From: Chroococcus sp. CMT-3BRIN-NPC107
Lineage (GTDB): Bacteria; Cyanobacteriota; Cyanobacteriia; Cyanobacteriales; Chroococcidiopsidaceae
Length of the DNA stretch: 32,812 nucleotides
Direction: 5' to 3'
NCBI GenBank assembly: GCA_019359635.1
Contig: JAHHGY010000041.1
Coordinates: 1 to 32,812, forward strand
The notes beneath the pieces were generated by a model that saw only the letters and a program-made list of their open reading frames with translations, was not told the origin of the DNA and did not search any database. The stretch's first letter is position 1. Each line of letters begins with the position of its first letter. A program made the position numbers and the translations under genes. Positions 25,229 to 32,688 of this stretch are shown one piece after another.

Positions 25229-26959
25229 TTATGAATTGGCGAGCAATAGTTTTGGTTGATTGGTGCTTGCATCTATCCACTTATTAGCAATTGGCATTCG
25301 CCAACCCGTACCAAAAGCGCGATCGGTAATCTTCAATCCTGGGGGTGCTTGGCGGCGTTTAAACTCCGATCGCGCTACCAATGCCAAAATCCGCGTAACC
25401 GTTGCCTTGTCGTGTCCCGCCGCCACAATTTGCGCCGCCGATTGATAATTATGAATCGATCGCTGCAAAATATCGTCCAAGATATCGTAAGGCGGTAAAG
25501 AATCCGCGTCAACTTGTCCCGGTTTGAGTTCGGCGCTGGGAGGCTTGGTTAAAATGTTTTTGGGAATAATTTCAGTGGTGCGATTTAGCCAGTTACAGAT
25601 GGAATAGACGCGAGTTTTGGGAACATCTGCGATCGCCGCGAGTCCGCCATTCATGTCACCATACAAAGTACAGTAACCTACTGCCATTTCAGACTTATTG
25701 CCTGTAGAAAGTAGTAAGTAACCGAACTTGTTAGCGATCGCCATTAATAAGTTACCCCGAATCCGCGATTGAATGTTCTCCTCCGCTAATCCAAAAGGTG
25801 TATCGGCAAATAATGGCGCTAAAGTTTTGTCATAACCTTGCATTAAGTCGCCAATCGGTAGAGTTTGGGTAGCAATTCCTAAGTTTTTTGCTAAGAGTAG
25901 CGCATCTTTTACTGAATGGTCTGAACTATAAGGAGAAGGCATTAATATCACTAAAACGTTCTCTTTTCCCAATGCAGAAGCGGCAATTTGGGTAACTAAT
26001 GCTGAATCTACACCACCGCTTAAACCGATAACTACTTTAGAAAAACCACACTTGCGGCTATAGTCACGAACGCCTAATACTAAAGCTTTCCAGATTTCTT
26101 CGTCGTCATTTTCTGGCATAGGTGCGATTACCTGGGAGGCTACCCCCTGGGTAATCGCCCTTGGTTGCAATTCTGGCAACTTTTCGTCAAATTCTACTAC
26201 GACTAAATCAGTTTCAAAAGCACTAGCGCGACAAATTACTTCACCTTTGCAGTTAAACCCTACACTACAACCATCAAAAATTAAGTCATCGTTTGCGCCT
26301 ACTTGGTTAGCGTAAATAATTGGTTTTTGATAGCGGATTGCAGCGTGTCGCAGCATTGCTTCTCTTAAATGGGGTTTAGCAGCGCTATAGGGAGACGCAG
26401 ATAGATTGACGATTAAATCTACATTCAAAGCCGCCAAGTCTGCGATCGGATTAGTTGCATAACTGCGCTTTCCCCAAAAGTCTTCATCATTCCAGAAGTC
26501 TTCACAGATAGAGACACCAATTTTTATTGAGGAAAAGCTAAAGCAATTAGTTTGCAATCCTGGTTCAAAATAACGGTGTTCGTCAAATACATCGTAATTA
26601 GGTAAAAGCCGCTTGTGAAAAACTTGCTCAACTTTGCCTTGGTGAAGTAAAGCCGCGCTATTAAATAATGGTTTTCCCCCTGATTGATGAAAATTATGAT
26701 TTATTTGCACGCAACCTATCAAAACCGCCATATTTTGGGGCAAATCTCGCGCTAACTGCTCTAAAGTCGCCGCCATGTCGTTGATAAAACTCGCATTAAG
26801 TAGCAGATCTTTGGGTGGATAGCCACATAAAGATAGTTCTGAGGTTAGGAGTAAAGAGACATTTTGCTGCTGTGCTTGTTGGGCAAATTGGAGGATTTGA
26901 CAAGCATTTCCAGCTAATTCGCCAATAGTAGGATTGGTTTGGGCGATCGCAATTTTCAT
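25229..26959 (-). CDS. nadE: glutamine-hydrolysing NAD+ synthase
   Basis: Makes NAD+ from nicotinic acid adenine dinucleotide, ATP and glutamine. The 576-residue two-domain form is complete. The nitrilase-type glutaminase domain has the Glu41, Lys116 and Cys152 triad (SELSLCGYPP, FHKRLLPNYDVFDE, ICEDFWND). The synthetase domain follows, with the ATP pyrophosphatase loop GLSGGVDSAL at about 315, STGNKSEMAVGYCTLYGDMNGGLA and a C-terminal RRQAPPGLKI. The start ATG is 9 bases after the nrtR stop, so it is the last gene of a pncB-nadD-nrtR-nadE operon. Confidence 0.96.
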   Translation of the reverse strand: MKIAIAQTNPTIGELAGNACQILQFAQQAQQQNVSLLLTSELSLCGYPPKDLLLNASFINDMAATLEQLARDLPQNMAVLIGCVQINHNFHQSGGKPLFNSAALLHQGKVEQVFHKRLLPNYDVFDEHRYFEPGLQTNCFSFSSIKIGVSICEDFWNDEDFWGKRSYATNPIADLAALNVDLIVNLSASPYSAAKPHLREAMLRHAAIRYQKPIIYANQVGANDDLIFDGCSVGFNCKGEVICRASAFETDLVVVEFDEKLPELQPRAITQGVASQVIAPMPENDDEEIWKALVLGVRDYSRKCGFSKVVIGLSGGVDSALVTQIAASALGKENVLVILMPSPYSSDHSVKDALLLAKNLGIATQTLPIGDLMQGYDKTLAPLFADTPFGLAEENIQSRIRGNLLMAIANKFGYLLLSTGNKSEMAVGYCTLYGDMNGGLAAIADVPKTRVYSICNWLNRTTEIIPKNILTKPPSAELKPGQVDADSLPPYDILDDILQRSIHNYQSAAQIVAAGHDKATVTRILALVARSEFKRRQAPPGLKITDRAFGTGWRMPIANKWIDASTNQPKLLLANS

Positions 26960-26968
26960 AATTTCAAT

Positions 26969-27715
26969 CTAAATAAACACCAAAGGCCGATCTTTAAACG
27001 GTGCAAAAGCATCCGCATCAAACCGATACAATGTAGCTGGACGACCTGCACCCCGCGATACTTTAACTTTGGTGTCTGCCAAAAATCCCAATTTCAGCAA
27101 CCGCGCTCGAAAGTTGGAATAATCAGAGAAGTTATCGCCCAACACCGTAGAATAAAGCTGATAAAGATCGCTTAAAGTAAATAATTCGGGTAACACTTCA
27201 AAAGCCACCGGACTGTACTCTAGTTTATTTTTCAATCTTCTATGTCCGTAAGCCAAAATCTCTTGATGATCGAAAGCTAGTTGCGGTACTTCTTTCACCG
27301 GATACCAAGCAATTCCACTCACGCCATCAGCAATTAATTCTGCTTCTTCAAACCGCACCAAAGCAAAATAACTTACCGACAAATAACGAACTCCATAACA
27401 ATCCATCGCTTCACGAGGATCGCGGTTTGGACCGCCAAAAGTATATAGTTGCTCCAAATACAAATTTTTAGCGCGAATTTTCTCCGCCAAAATCCGATAA
27501 GCACCATCTTCTAGCGATTCCCCCTGACGCACCAAAGTACCGGGAAGTCCCCAATAATCTAGAAACGGCTCTTGGTGTCGCATTACTAATAGAACTAATA
27601 GCCGATTTTGCGAGGTATCGACAGAAAAAATTACATTATCAACCCCAACCTTAAAATCAGCTAAAGGTTGTTTGTTTAGTGAGTTGGCAAACTTTTTCTG
27701 GATAGGTGCTGGCAC
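26969..27715 (-). CDS. nrtR: NrtR-type NAD regulator (NUDIX-like sensor plus winged helix)
   Basis: A 248-residue protein. The NUDIX domain (about 20-160) is followed by the C-terminal winged helix typical of NrtR (about 165-240; FTLSDLYQLYSTVLGDNFSDYSNFRARLLKLGFL, RPATLYRFD). The NUDIX box is degenerate: where hydrolases have REUxEExGU it reads RILAEKIRA, so metal-dependent catalysis is unlikely. It should act as an ADP-ribose/NAD-metabolite sensor that represses NAD genes, as described for NrtR proteins. The GTG start overlaps nadD by 40 bases. There is no later ATG or GTG before the domain. The gene regulates, by inference, its own operon. Confidence 0.9.
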   Translation of the reverse strand: MPAPIQKKFANSLNKQPLADFKVGVDNVIFSVDTSQNRLLVLLVMRHQEPFLDYWGLPGTLVRQGESLEDGAYRILAEKIRAKNLYLEQLYTFGGPNRDPREAMDCYGVRYLSVSYFALVRFEEAELIADGVSGIAWYPVKEVPQLAFDHQEILAYGHRRLKNKLEYSPVAFEVLPELFTLSDLYQLYSTVLGDNFSDYSNFRARLLKLGFLADTKVKVSRGAGRPATLYRFDADAFAPFKDRPLVFI

Positions 27716-28278
27716 TTGTACAAATGCTCTTGATGAATATAGGCTTGAATTGGAGGAGTTATAACATGGTCATCGCCGTAGTCGCGGTACGCTGTGGAAG
27801 ATACATCTAGCCCGGTTAAACCAGCAACTTCTACACCCAGCGCTAAATCTTTTAATTTTTGTAAATCCTCATTTTCCAGTGTATAACCTGGTCGAGGCAC
27901 AACCAAAATTTGAACTTGCTGTAATAATTCCTCAGCTTTATACCAATGGGGTAATTGGTTGACCAAATCTGCACCAATAACTAAGGTAAAATCAACCTTT
28001 TCAGAACTCCACAACTTCTTAGCTTTTTCTAGGGTTTCTAAGGTGCGACGGCTACTAAGTTCGGGATAAAACCCAATATTATGTCGTGGTGGGCGCATTT
28101 CTTCAATCAACAAACGCAGCATTGTACTACGATGCGCTAAAGCCGTTTGATGAGATTTTAAGGGATTATCCGCCGCCCAAACTGCTACCCAGTCGTAATG
28201 CTCGGAAAGCCAACTAAGAATTTTTTGATGTCCAGAAGTTGGAGGATCGGCGCTTGTACCAAATAATGCAACTCTCAT
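27676..28278 (-). CDS. nadD: nicotinate-nucleotide adenylyltransferase
   Basis: Adenylylates nicotinate mononucleotide to deamido-NAD. The 200-residue protein has the nucleotidyltransferase motifs GTSADPPTSGH (HxGH-type, here TSGH) near the N-terminus and VSSTAYRD (ISSTxxR-type) at about 173, with LVIGADLVNQLPHWYKAEEL in the middle matching the NadD 'xxGxDxxxxLxxWxxxxxL' signature. It overlaps pncB by ATGA (28275-28278) and nrtR by 40 bases, so translation is strongly coupled. The product feeds NadE. Confidence 0.93.
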   Translation of the reverse strand: MRVALFGTSADPPTSGHQKILSWLSEHYDWVAVWAADNPLKSHQTALAHRSTMLRLLIEEMRPPRHNIGFYPELSSRRTLETLEKAKKLWSSEKVDFTLVIGADLVNQLPHWYKAEELLQQVQILVVPRPGYTLENEDLQKLKDLALGVEVAGLTGLDVSSTAYRDYGDDHVITPPIQAYIHQEHLYKCQHLSRKSLPTH

Positions 28279-29684
28279 CTTTTGTTGTCACTTACTTTTT
28301 GAGTTAACTTCTGCAAATCAGGAGAAATATTTACTTTACAACTTACAGGAGCATTGATATTTCTACATTCTGGGGGCAAACTAGCTACAGAATTTGTAGT
28401 ACGCGATCGCATTTGGGCTAAACTTTCTGGTAATTGTAACCTTTGTCCCTGCTTAACTACCAACTGCAATAATGGTTGAGATGATGGCGGTTTTGCCTCT
28501 GTAATTAGTCCCAATTCGTCGTGCTGTACTATTCCATCTACATAAGTTCGCCAAATTTGCTTGCGTCCTGGATAAGTTGCTTTACTTTTAGAATTTTTCA
28601 TTACGGGGATACCGTCAATTTCTACTAACTTATACACTCCATTTACTGGCGCTCCTGTAACTAATTTTGTGCCGATTCCATAACCATCAATGCAAGCACC
28701 GTTAGCTTTTAGCCTGGCAATTTCGGTTTCGTCAATGTCGCCACTGGCAATAATCGGTACTTTTGGTAAAAGATTTCGCACTGTTTTAGATATATGCTCT
28801 AAATCTCCTGAATCTATCCGTACTCCCGCTAACTCTATTTCTCCAGCATTAACCCTTTGCGCTAATCTTTCCGCCGCCGCGACTGTATCGAAAGTATCGA
28901 TTAACAACGTACCACCAGGAAAATAACGTTGAAATGCGCTAAAGGCTTGCTCCTCTGTACCTTCTAAGGCAGTCAGCGCCATAACTAAAGCATGAGCCAT
29001 TGTACCACTAGGCTTTTGTCCTAATTTCAACGCCGCTAATACGTTTGATGTTGCATCAAATCCTGCTGCTAAAGCCGCCCGTGCCGCCCACAAAGAGCCT
29101 TGGGGACTAAAAGCTCGGCGCGTACCAAATTCTAGTAAAGTTGCCTCCGCCCCTGCTACATCGCGCAGACGAGCCGCTTTTGTAGCTACTAAAGTTTGGT
29201 AATTTAAAGTATTAAGTAAGTAAGTTTCTACTAATTGAGCTTGCCATAATGGGGCTTCTACCCGTAATAATGGCTCGTTAGCAAAAACTGCCGTCCCTTC
29301 TGGTACAGCCCAAACATCGCCTGTAAACCGCGCACTAGCAAGTAGCGACCAAAATTTATCGGGTGCATGGACAAAAATTCCCGTTGCTTTTAATGCTTCC
29401 AATCCCGCAGCGCTAAAACAAAACTTTTCTAAGTATTCTAAGGCTTGCGCCAAACCCATAGCGATTAAATAGCCAAACCCTTCGGGCAATTTGCGCGCGA
29501 ATAATTCAAAGCTGGCTTGTTTTGTTTCTACACCCTCGCCTACATAGCTGGCTGCCATTGTAAGCTGGTAAAGGTCTGTTAATAAACTGTAATCTTGTCC
29601 TTCCGTTAAAGTTAATTCTTGAGTTGGTGCGATTGGTTGCAGGTGGTTATCTTGCAGACACTCCCAATTAGGGGAAGTAGTCAT
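28275..29684 (-). CDS. pncB: nicotinate phosphoribosyltransferase
   Basis: Converts nicotinate and PRPP into nicotinate mononucleotide (Preiss-Handler salvage). The 469-residue protein starts with a ~30-residue extension and then the family motif LLTDLYQLTMAASYVGEG. It continues with FELFARKLPEGFGYLIAMGL, LEFGTRRAFSPQGSLWAARA (phosphoribosyl site), GTMAHALVMA, GVRIDSGDLEHISK and YGIGTKLVTGAPVNGVYKLVEIDG. It is the first gene of the four-gene NAD operon and lies behind a promoter whose -35 box overlaps a palindrome. Confidence 0.95.
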   Translation of the reverse strand: MTTSPNWECLQDNHLQPIAPTQELTLTEGQDYSLLTDLYQLTMAASYVGEGVETKQASFELFARKLPEGFGYLIAMGLAQALEYLEKFCFSAAGLEALKATGIFVHAPDKFWSLLASARFTGDVWAVPEGTAVFANEPLLRVEAPLWQAQLVETYLLNTLNYQTLVATKAARLRDVAGAEATLLEFGTRRAFSPQGSLWAARAALAAGFDATSNVLAALKLGQKPSGTMAHALVMALTALEGTEEQAFSAFQRYFPGGTLLIDTFDTVAAAERLAQRVNAGEIELAGVRIDSGDLEHISKTVRNLLPKVPIIASGDIDETEIARLKANGACIDGYGIGTKLVTGAPVNGVYKLVEIDGIPVMKNSKSKATYPGRKQIWRTYVDGIVQHDELGLITEAKPPSSQPLLQLVVKQGQRLQLPESLAQMRSRTTNSVASLPPECRNINAPVSCKVNISPDLQKLTQKVSDNKR

Positions 29685-29711
29685 GGCGCAGCTACCTCGA
29701 TAGTTTTTTTA

Positions 29712-29739
29712 ATTATAGTACATTTCACCAAAATACCAA
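29712..29739 (-). promoter_or_regulatory. promoter of the pncB-nadD-nrtR-nadE operon
   Basis: Read on the minus strand, TATAAT (29717-29712) is a perfect -10 box. TTGGTA (29739-29734) lies 16 bases upstream as a -35 box with four of six consensus bases. The start would fall about 20 bases before the pncB ATG at 29684. Confidence 0.6.
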
Positions 29740-29754
29740 TAAATTTTTGGTATT
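29732..29754. promoter_or_regulatory. candidate NrtR operator palindrome overlapping the -35 box
   Basis: AATACCAA (29732-29739) and TTGGTATT (29747-29754) are perfect 8-bp inverted repeats around a 7-base spacer. The left arm contains the -35 hexamer of the pncB promoter, so a bound dimer would block transcription. NrtR, encoded in the same operon, is the natural candidate. I do not assert a match to a published NrtR consensus. The right half may also serve a divergent unit. Confidence 0.5.
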
Positions 29755-29960
29755 ATTCGGTACAAATATAGAAAATAGTTAGCTTGTTAACTTTTCTTTA
29801 TGGTAGTTTGTGATGAAAATAACGATATAAAGTAATGCGAATATAAGCAAACAAATACTGAGAATGCTTGCAAATGATTACGATAAAAGTGTTTTACTCA
29901 TCTTTGACTTTAGAATGCAACTAACAACATTCCTTAACATTTGCTTAGAGGTTTGGTTTT

Positions 29961-30110
29961 ATGAATATTTCTCAAAGAGTTATCAGCAGCATTCAATATT
30001 TATTTGAAGGCGTAGCACGAATTTTTAGTCTGAGTGACGATGAATATCCTTTAATTGGCGTACAACCTTTCGCAGGTGAGCCTTTTAAAACTGGTACTAA
30101 TTGGGACTAA
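29961..30110 (+). CDS. small protein, 49 aa, probably conserved in cyanobacteria
   Basis: ATG to TAA encodes a 49-residue acidic-aromatic protein: an amphipathic helix (ISQRVISSIQYLFEGVARIF) followed by SLSDDEYPLIGVQPFAGEPF and KTGTNWD. AGAGG at 29947-29951 is nine bases upstream, and a terminator lies 25 bases downstream, so it is a stand-alone gene. The 'RIFSxSDDxYPxIGVQPFxGxP' pattern looks familiar from cyanobacterial short hypothetical proteins, but I cannot name one. No membrane helix or metal site is seen. It was too short for routine gene calling. Confidence 0.7.
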   Translation: MNISQRVISSIQYLFEGVARIFSLSDDEYPLIGVQPFAGEPFKTGTNWD

Positions 30111-30134
30111 AAAATTAGTTTGAGTAAAATACTT

Positions 30135-30175
30135 AAAAAGGCTAGTGAAAATAGCTTTATTCACCAACCTTTTTT
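30135..30175 (+). terminator. terminator of the 49-aa small-protein gene
   Basis: AAAAAGG (30135-30141) pairs with CCTTTTT from 30168, and GTGAA (30145-30149) with TTCAC (30160-30164), with a symmetric three-base internal loop. A T-run follows to 30175. Confidence 0.8.
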
Positions 30176-30372
30176 ATGTGAATAAAATGACTCACTTGCG
30201 CGATTACGCAAAGCGTAGCGCCAAGGGCGATCGCAGTTTCGGTTGATAAATTTACTTAACCTGAGCGCTAGTTATTTTAGGCTGTTCTGATGGACAGTTT
30301 AATGTCCCTTCAATAACTATAAAGTGGGGGAAACGATAAAAACCCCACACCACTATTTACCAACAGAAACTA

Positions 30373-30414
30373 TCAATCAATGGCAAGATATGCGATCGCT
30401 TGTTCCTTAGACAT
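30373..30414 (-). CDS. possible 13-aa micro-ORF with strong Shine-Dalgarno
   Basis: ATG 30414 is preceded by AAAGGAG (30425-30419) with a four-base spacer, the best ribosome site in this gap. The site overlaps the stop of the 32-aa frame. The peptide is MSKEQAIAYLAID then TGA TAG. The double stop and short length suggest a 5' remnant of a lost gene or a regulatory micro-ORF. A GTGGGG/CCCCAC hairpin lies downstream. Confidence 0.2.
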   Translation of the reverse strand: MSKEQAIAYLAID

Positions 30415-30423
30415 CGTTCTCCT

Positions 30424-30522
30424 TTAGGAAGCAACTAGCAGGACAAACAGCAAAAAGCCTGCCACAACCGAGCAAAATAAATAAATAATTATCTGTGTTG
30501 CTTGTACTAATTTTCTATACAA
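30424..30522 (-). CDS. possible 32-aa single-helix membrane peptide
   Basis: From TTG 30522 the frame encodes MYRKLVQATQ followed by a 22-residue hydrophobic helix (IIIYLFCSVVAGFLLFVLLVAS) and TAA. Positive N-terminus plus one helix is the layout of small photosystem, cytochrome b6f or NDH subunits, but the sequence does not match any I know. AAGGA is too close to the TTG for a good ribosome site, so translation is uncertain. Confidence 0.25.
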   Translation of the reverse strand: MYRKLVQATQIIIYLFCSVVAGFLLFVLLVAS

Positions 30523-30664
30523 ATTCCTTTTATTTAATCAATCAAAAGAGCTAATAAGTTTATGTATTTAAGTAGCCTTTGAGTAGATGTAAAAATTGGT
30601 GCAACTACTTTTGGGGAGAGATTAGAGGAATGCGAGCGCCTTCTTCCTTCTCTAAGTAGATACT

Positions 30665-31360
30665 TTATCCCAAATAACGGGGCAATTCTTCAATTAATAA
30701 AAAGCCTAAAGCCGCGCTACCCAAAGGTACAGTTAAGTTATCGATCCCATAAACAGAAAAAGCTTCTAAAATTGTTGCCAAGAGTGCAACTATTATTGAT
30801 ACTATCCAAGTTTGCCAATTATTCCCTTGGACGCTCAAAAAAATTAAACTAGAAACAATAAAGCTAACTCCAGCCATTGTGCCAGAACCTTCCCAGCTTT
30901 TTTGATTATCCCAAATTTTATAGGGATGTTTGCCAAACTTTTGACCAATTAAAGCCGCTAAACCATCTCCCCAAGCCATGACTAATACGCCTAAAGCTGC
31001 ATATTGGGGTTTATTTATACTCCAAAACCAAGCAACTAATATACCAATACTTACCGCATAAAAGAACGTACCCAAGCTTTTGCGCCCTACACTATTAATT
31101 CCCGGTAAAATTGGCAAACGGTACGACAAAAAAGTAACTATACTCGCCAAAATTGAAGCGCCAACGCCAACAAAAGCGGGAATATGCAGCCACCACGCAA
31201 ATAAAATTACATTCCCCGTACCAATATGGACAACTTTGCGGATAAGTTCAGAATTACCCGTGCCAAAGCGACTTAACAAAGATGCTACAAGTAAAAGTAA
31301 GCCTACCCAAAGTACAACGATCGCAATTTGCAGACTTATTGGCGAAAGTGAAGTATCCAA
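30665..31360 (-). CDS. phytol kinase-like CTP-dependent polyprenol/dolichol-kinase family protein
   Basis: A 231-residue polytopic membrane protein with six to seven helices. Family motifs are ELIRKVVHIGTGNVILFAWW near the N-terminus, VLVMAWGDGLAALIGQKFGKHPYKIW in the middle and KSWEGSGTMAG. The acidic WGDGLA and KSxEGS motifs form the CTP-binding site of the family. In cyanobacteria the homologue phosphorylates phytol released from chlorophyll, supplying phytyl diphosphate for tocopherol and phylloquinone. That substrate is inferred from family knowledge. The gene stands alone and is divergent from yidD. Confidence 0.88.
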   Translation of the reverse strand: MDTSLSPISLQIAIVVLWVGLLLLVASLLSRFGTGNSELIRKVVHIGTGNVILFAWWLHIPAFVGVGASILASIVTFLSYRLPILPGINSVGRKSLGTFFYAVSIGILVAWFWSINKPQYAALGVLVMAWGDGLAALIGQKFGKHPYKIWDNQKSWEGSGTMAGVSFIVSSLIFLSVQGNNWQTWIVSIIVALLATILEAFSVYGIDNLTVPLGSAALGFLLIEELPRYLG

Positions 31361-31410
31361 AGTGTTTACGGTAAAAAATAAGCTCTTTATATAAATGTAG
31401 TAGATTCTGA

Positions 31411-31647
31411 ATGATGAAAATCTTGCTGTTATGGCTAATTCGTGGCTATCGGTTATTTATATCGCCTTTGTTTGCGCCTACTTGTCGGTTTCACCCAACG
31501 TGTTCGATGTACGCTATAGAAGCTATAGAGAGATTTGGGGCTATAAAAGGTAGTTTTATGGCAATTAAGCGAATTTTGCGTTGTCATCCCTTACATCCGG
31601 GTGGTTACGATCCTGTCCCTTCGTTACCAGAAAAAGTTATAAAATGA
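31411..31647 (+). CDS. yidD: membrane protein insertion efficiency factor YidD
   Basis: A 78-residue protein with the amphipathic N-terminal helix and cysteine signature of Yid[33 protein letters not shown], then [24 protein letters not shown]. YidD helps YidC/Sec-dependent insertion of membrane proteins and is peripheral to the cytoplasmic membrane. Two adjacent ATG codons (31411, 31414) could both serve as start. It is usually near rpmH-rnpA-yidC, which are not here. Its stop overlaps the next start by ATGA, so it is coupled to the dipeptidase gene. Confidence 0.95.
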   Translation: MMKILLLWLIRGYRLFISPLFAPTCRFHPTCSMYAIEAIERFGAIKGSFMAIKRILRCHPLHPGGYDPVPSLPEKVIK

Positions 31648-32342
31648 AACCATACCAGCAAATTGCGATCGCAGAATGTAACGAGGCGCTAGTACCGATT
31701 CCTTTAGAAATATTTGCTGTAGAATCTCCTCATCCTTATCAGCTATTAGGCGCAACTTATGCAGAAATGTCACCTTATTATCTGCGTCAAGGCGTACTCG
31801 ATAGTTTAATTAAGGCGCAAGTATATTTACAGTTAAAGCGTATTGGTTGGCGGATTCAAATTTTTGATGCTTATCGCCCGGTTGCTGTACAGCAGTTTAT
31901 GGTAGATTACACTTTTTTCCAAGTAGCTGAGGCACAAAAGCTGGATATACCTAATTTATCACCAACTGAGATTCAAGATATTTGGCAACAAGTTTATCAA
32001 ATTTGGGCAGTACCAAGCTTAGATCCCCTTACTCCACCACCCCATAGTACGGGCGCAGCAATTGATATTACTTTAGTAGATGGTGTGGGTAAGGTAATAA
32101 ACATGGGTTCGCCTATAGATGAATTATCGCCGCGATCGCATCCCGATTATTTTGCTAATAGTAATTTACCCGAACATCAACAGTATCATCGCGATCGCCA
32201 ACTATTACGAGAAGTGATGGAATACGCAGGTTTTGCGCGTCATCCTGACGAATGGTGGCATTTTTGCCAAGGGGATCAAATGTGGGCGTGGTTGAGTTCT
32301 ACGCCTATAGAAGCGCGTTACGGGCGGGTTAAAATTTACTAA
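31644..32342 (+). CDS. D-Ala-D-Ala dipeptidase (VanX/DdpX-type, M15D)
   Basis: A 232-residue zinc dipeptidase. Motifs are QIFDAYRP (substrate Arg loop), [15 protein letters not shown] (SxHxxGxAxD zinc His and Asp) and [12 protein letters not shown] (catalytic Glu and third zinc ligand His). In non-resistant bacteria such enzymes recycle D-Ala-D-Ala from cell-wall peptides. No vanH or vanA genes are nearby, so glycopeptide resistance is not implied. I chose ATG 31644, which overlaps the yidD stop by four bases. An upstream frame from 31581 would lie within yidD. No signal peptide is seen, so it is cytoplasmic. Confidence 0.93.
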   Translation: MKPYQQIAIAECNEALVPIPLEIFAVESPHPYQLLGATYAEMSPYYLRQGVLDSLIKAQVYLQLKRIGWRIQIFDAYRPVAVQQFMVDYTFFQVAEAQKLDIPNLSPTEIQDIWQQVYQIWAVPSLDPLTPPPHSTGAAIDITLVDGVGKVINMGSPIDELSPRSHPDYFANSNLPEHQQYHRDRQLLREVMEYAGFARHPDEWWHFCQGDQMWAWLSSTPIEARYGRVKIY

Positions 32343-32387
32343 TTTCAGGCACAGTTAATACTTTTGCCTAAGTCTTAACGTGGTTTC

Positions 32388-32642
32388 TTATTCCCATTTT
32401 TTGGCAATAGCCGCAGTTATTAAATCTTTAACTGTAATTGTCTCTAGCTTTTGTTTGGGTTCGTTAAAAATTATTGACCCTATCGTTAACAATAACAATG
32501 GATTAAAGCTTGCTTCAGTTCCAAAGTATTTGCCAAAATGAAAGTTCGATAAATCTACTTGAAATTCTTGAGAGAAGTTTTCAAAAAATTCTAAAGCATC
32601 GTCCCCATCAACGCCCAAATCCTCGCTTAATCTAGTTTTCAA
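32388..32642 (-). CDS. DUF1493-family acyl-carrier-like protein, 5' end probably removed by an IS
   Basis: From TTG 32642 it encodes 84 residues with the family core LSEDLGVDGDDALEFFENFSQEFQVDLSNFHFGKYFG. DUF1493 proteins resemble acyl carrier proteins but lack the Ser for phosphopantetheine. Here the equivalent segment is DGDDA. Homology appears to continue upstream of the TTG: IFIVEQTNANLEKSCLKTR (to about 32687) aligns with the usual family N-terminus, but has no ATG, GTG or TTG before a boundary at 32688-32689. There an IS1-like end begins. The gene is likely truncated, and the TTG may be a fortuitous start. Confidence 0.75.
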   Translation of the reverse strand: MKTRLSEDLGVDGDDALEFFENFSQEFQVDLSNFHFGKYFGTEASFNPLLLLTIGSIIFNEPKQKLETITVKDLITAAIAKKWE

Positions 32643-32688
32643 ACAACTTTTTTCTAAATTAGCATTTGTTTGTTCAACTATAAAAATG

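Larger units (their letters stand above)
30176..30664. other. intergenic region with repeats, hairpins and two micro-ORFs
   Basis: It contains a GC-rich segment at about 30197-30233 (CGATTACGCAAAGCGTAGCG next to GGGCGATCGC) that looks like a dispersed cyanobacterial repeat. It also holds hairpins GGACA/TGTCC (30292-30296/30303-30307) and GTGGGG/CCCCAC (30324-30329/30343-30348), and two tandem minus-strand micro-ORFs (30373-30414 and 30424-30522). No full-length gene is visible. Confidence 0.4.

Noticed and set aside
31644..32342. Vancomycin resistance locus
   Set aside because: The VanX-type enzyme is alone, with no VanH or VanA/VanB ligase nearby. A cell-wall recycling role is more likely.
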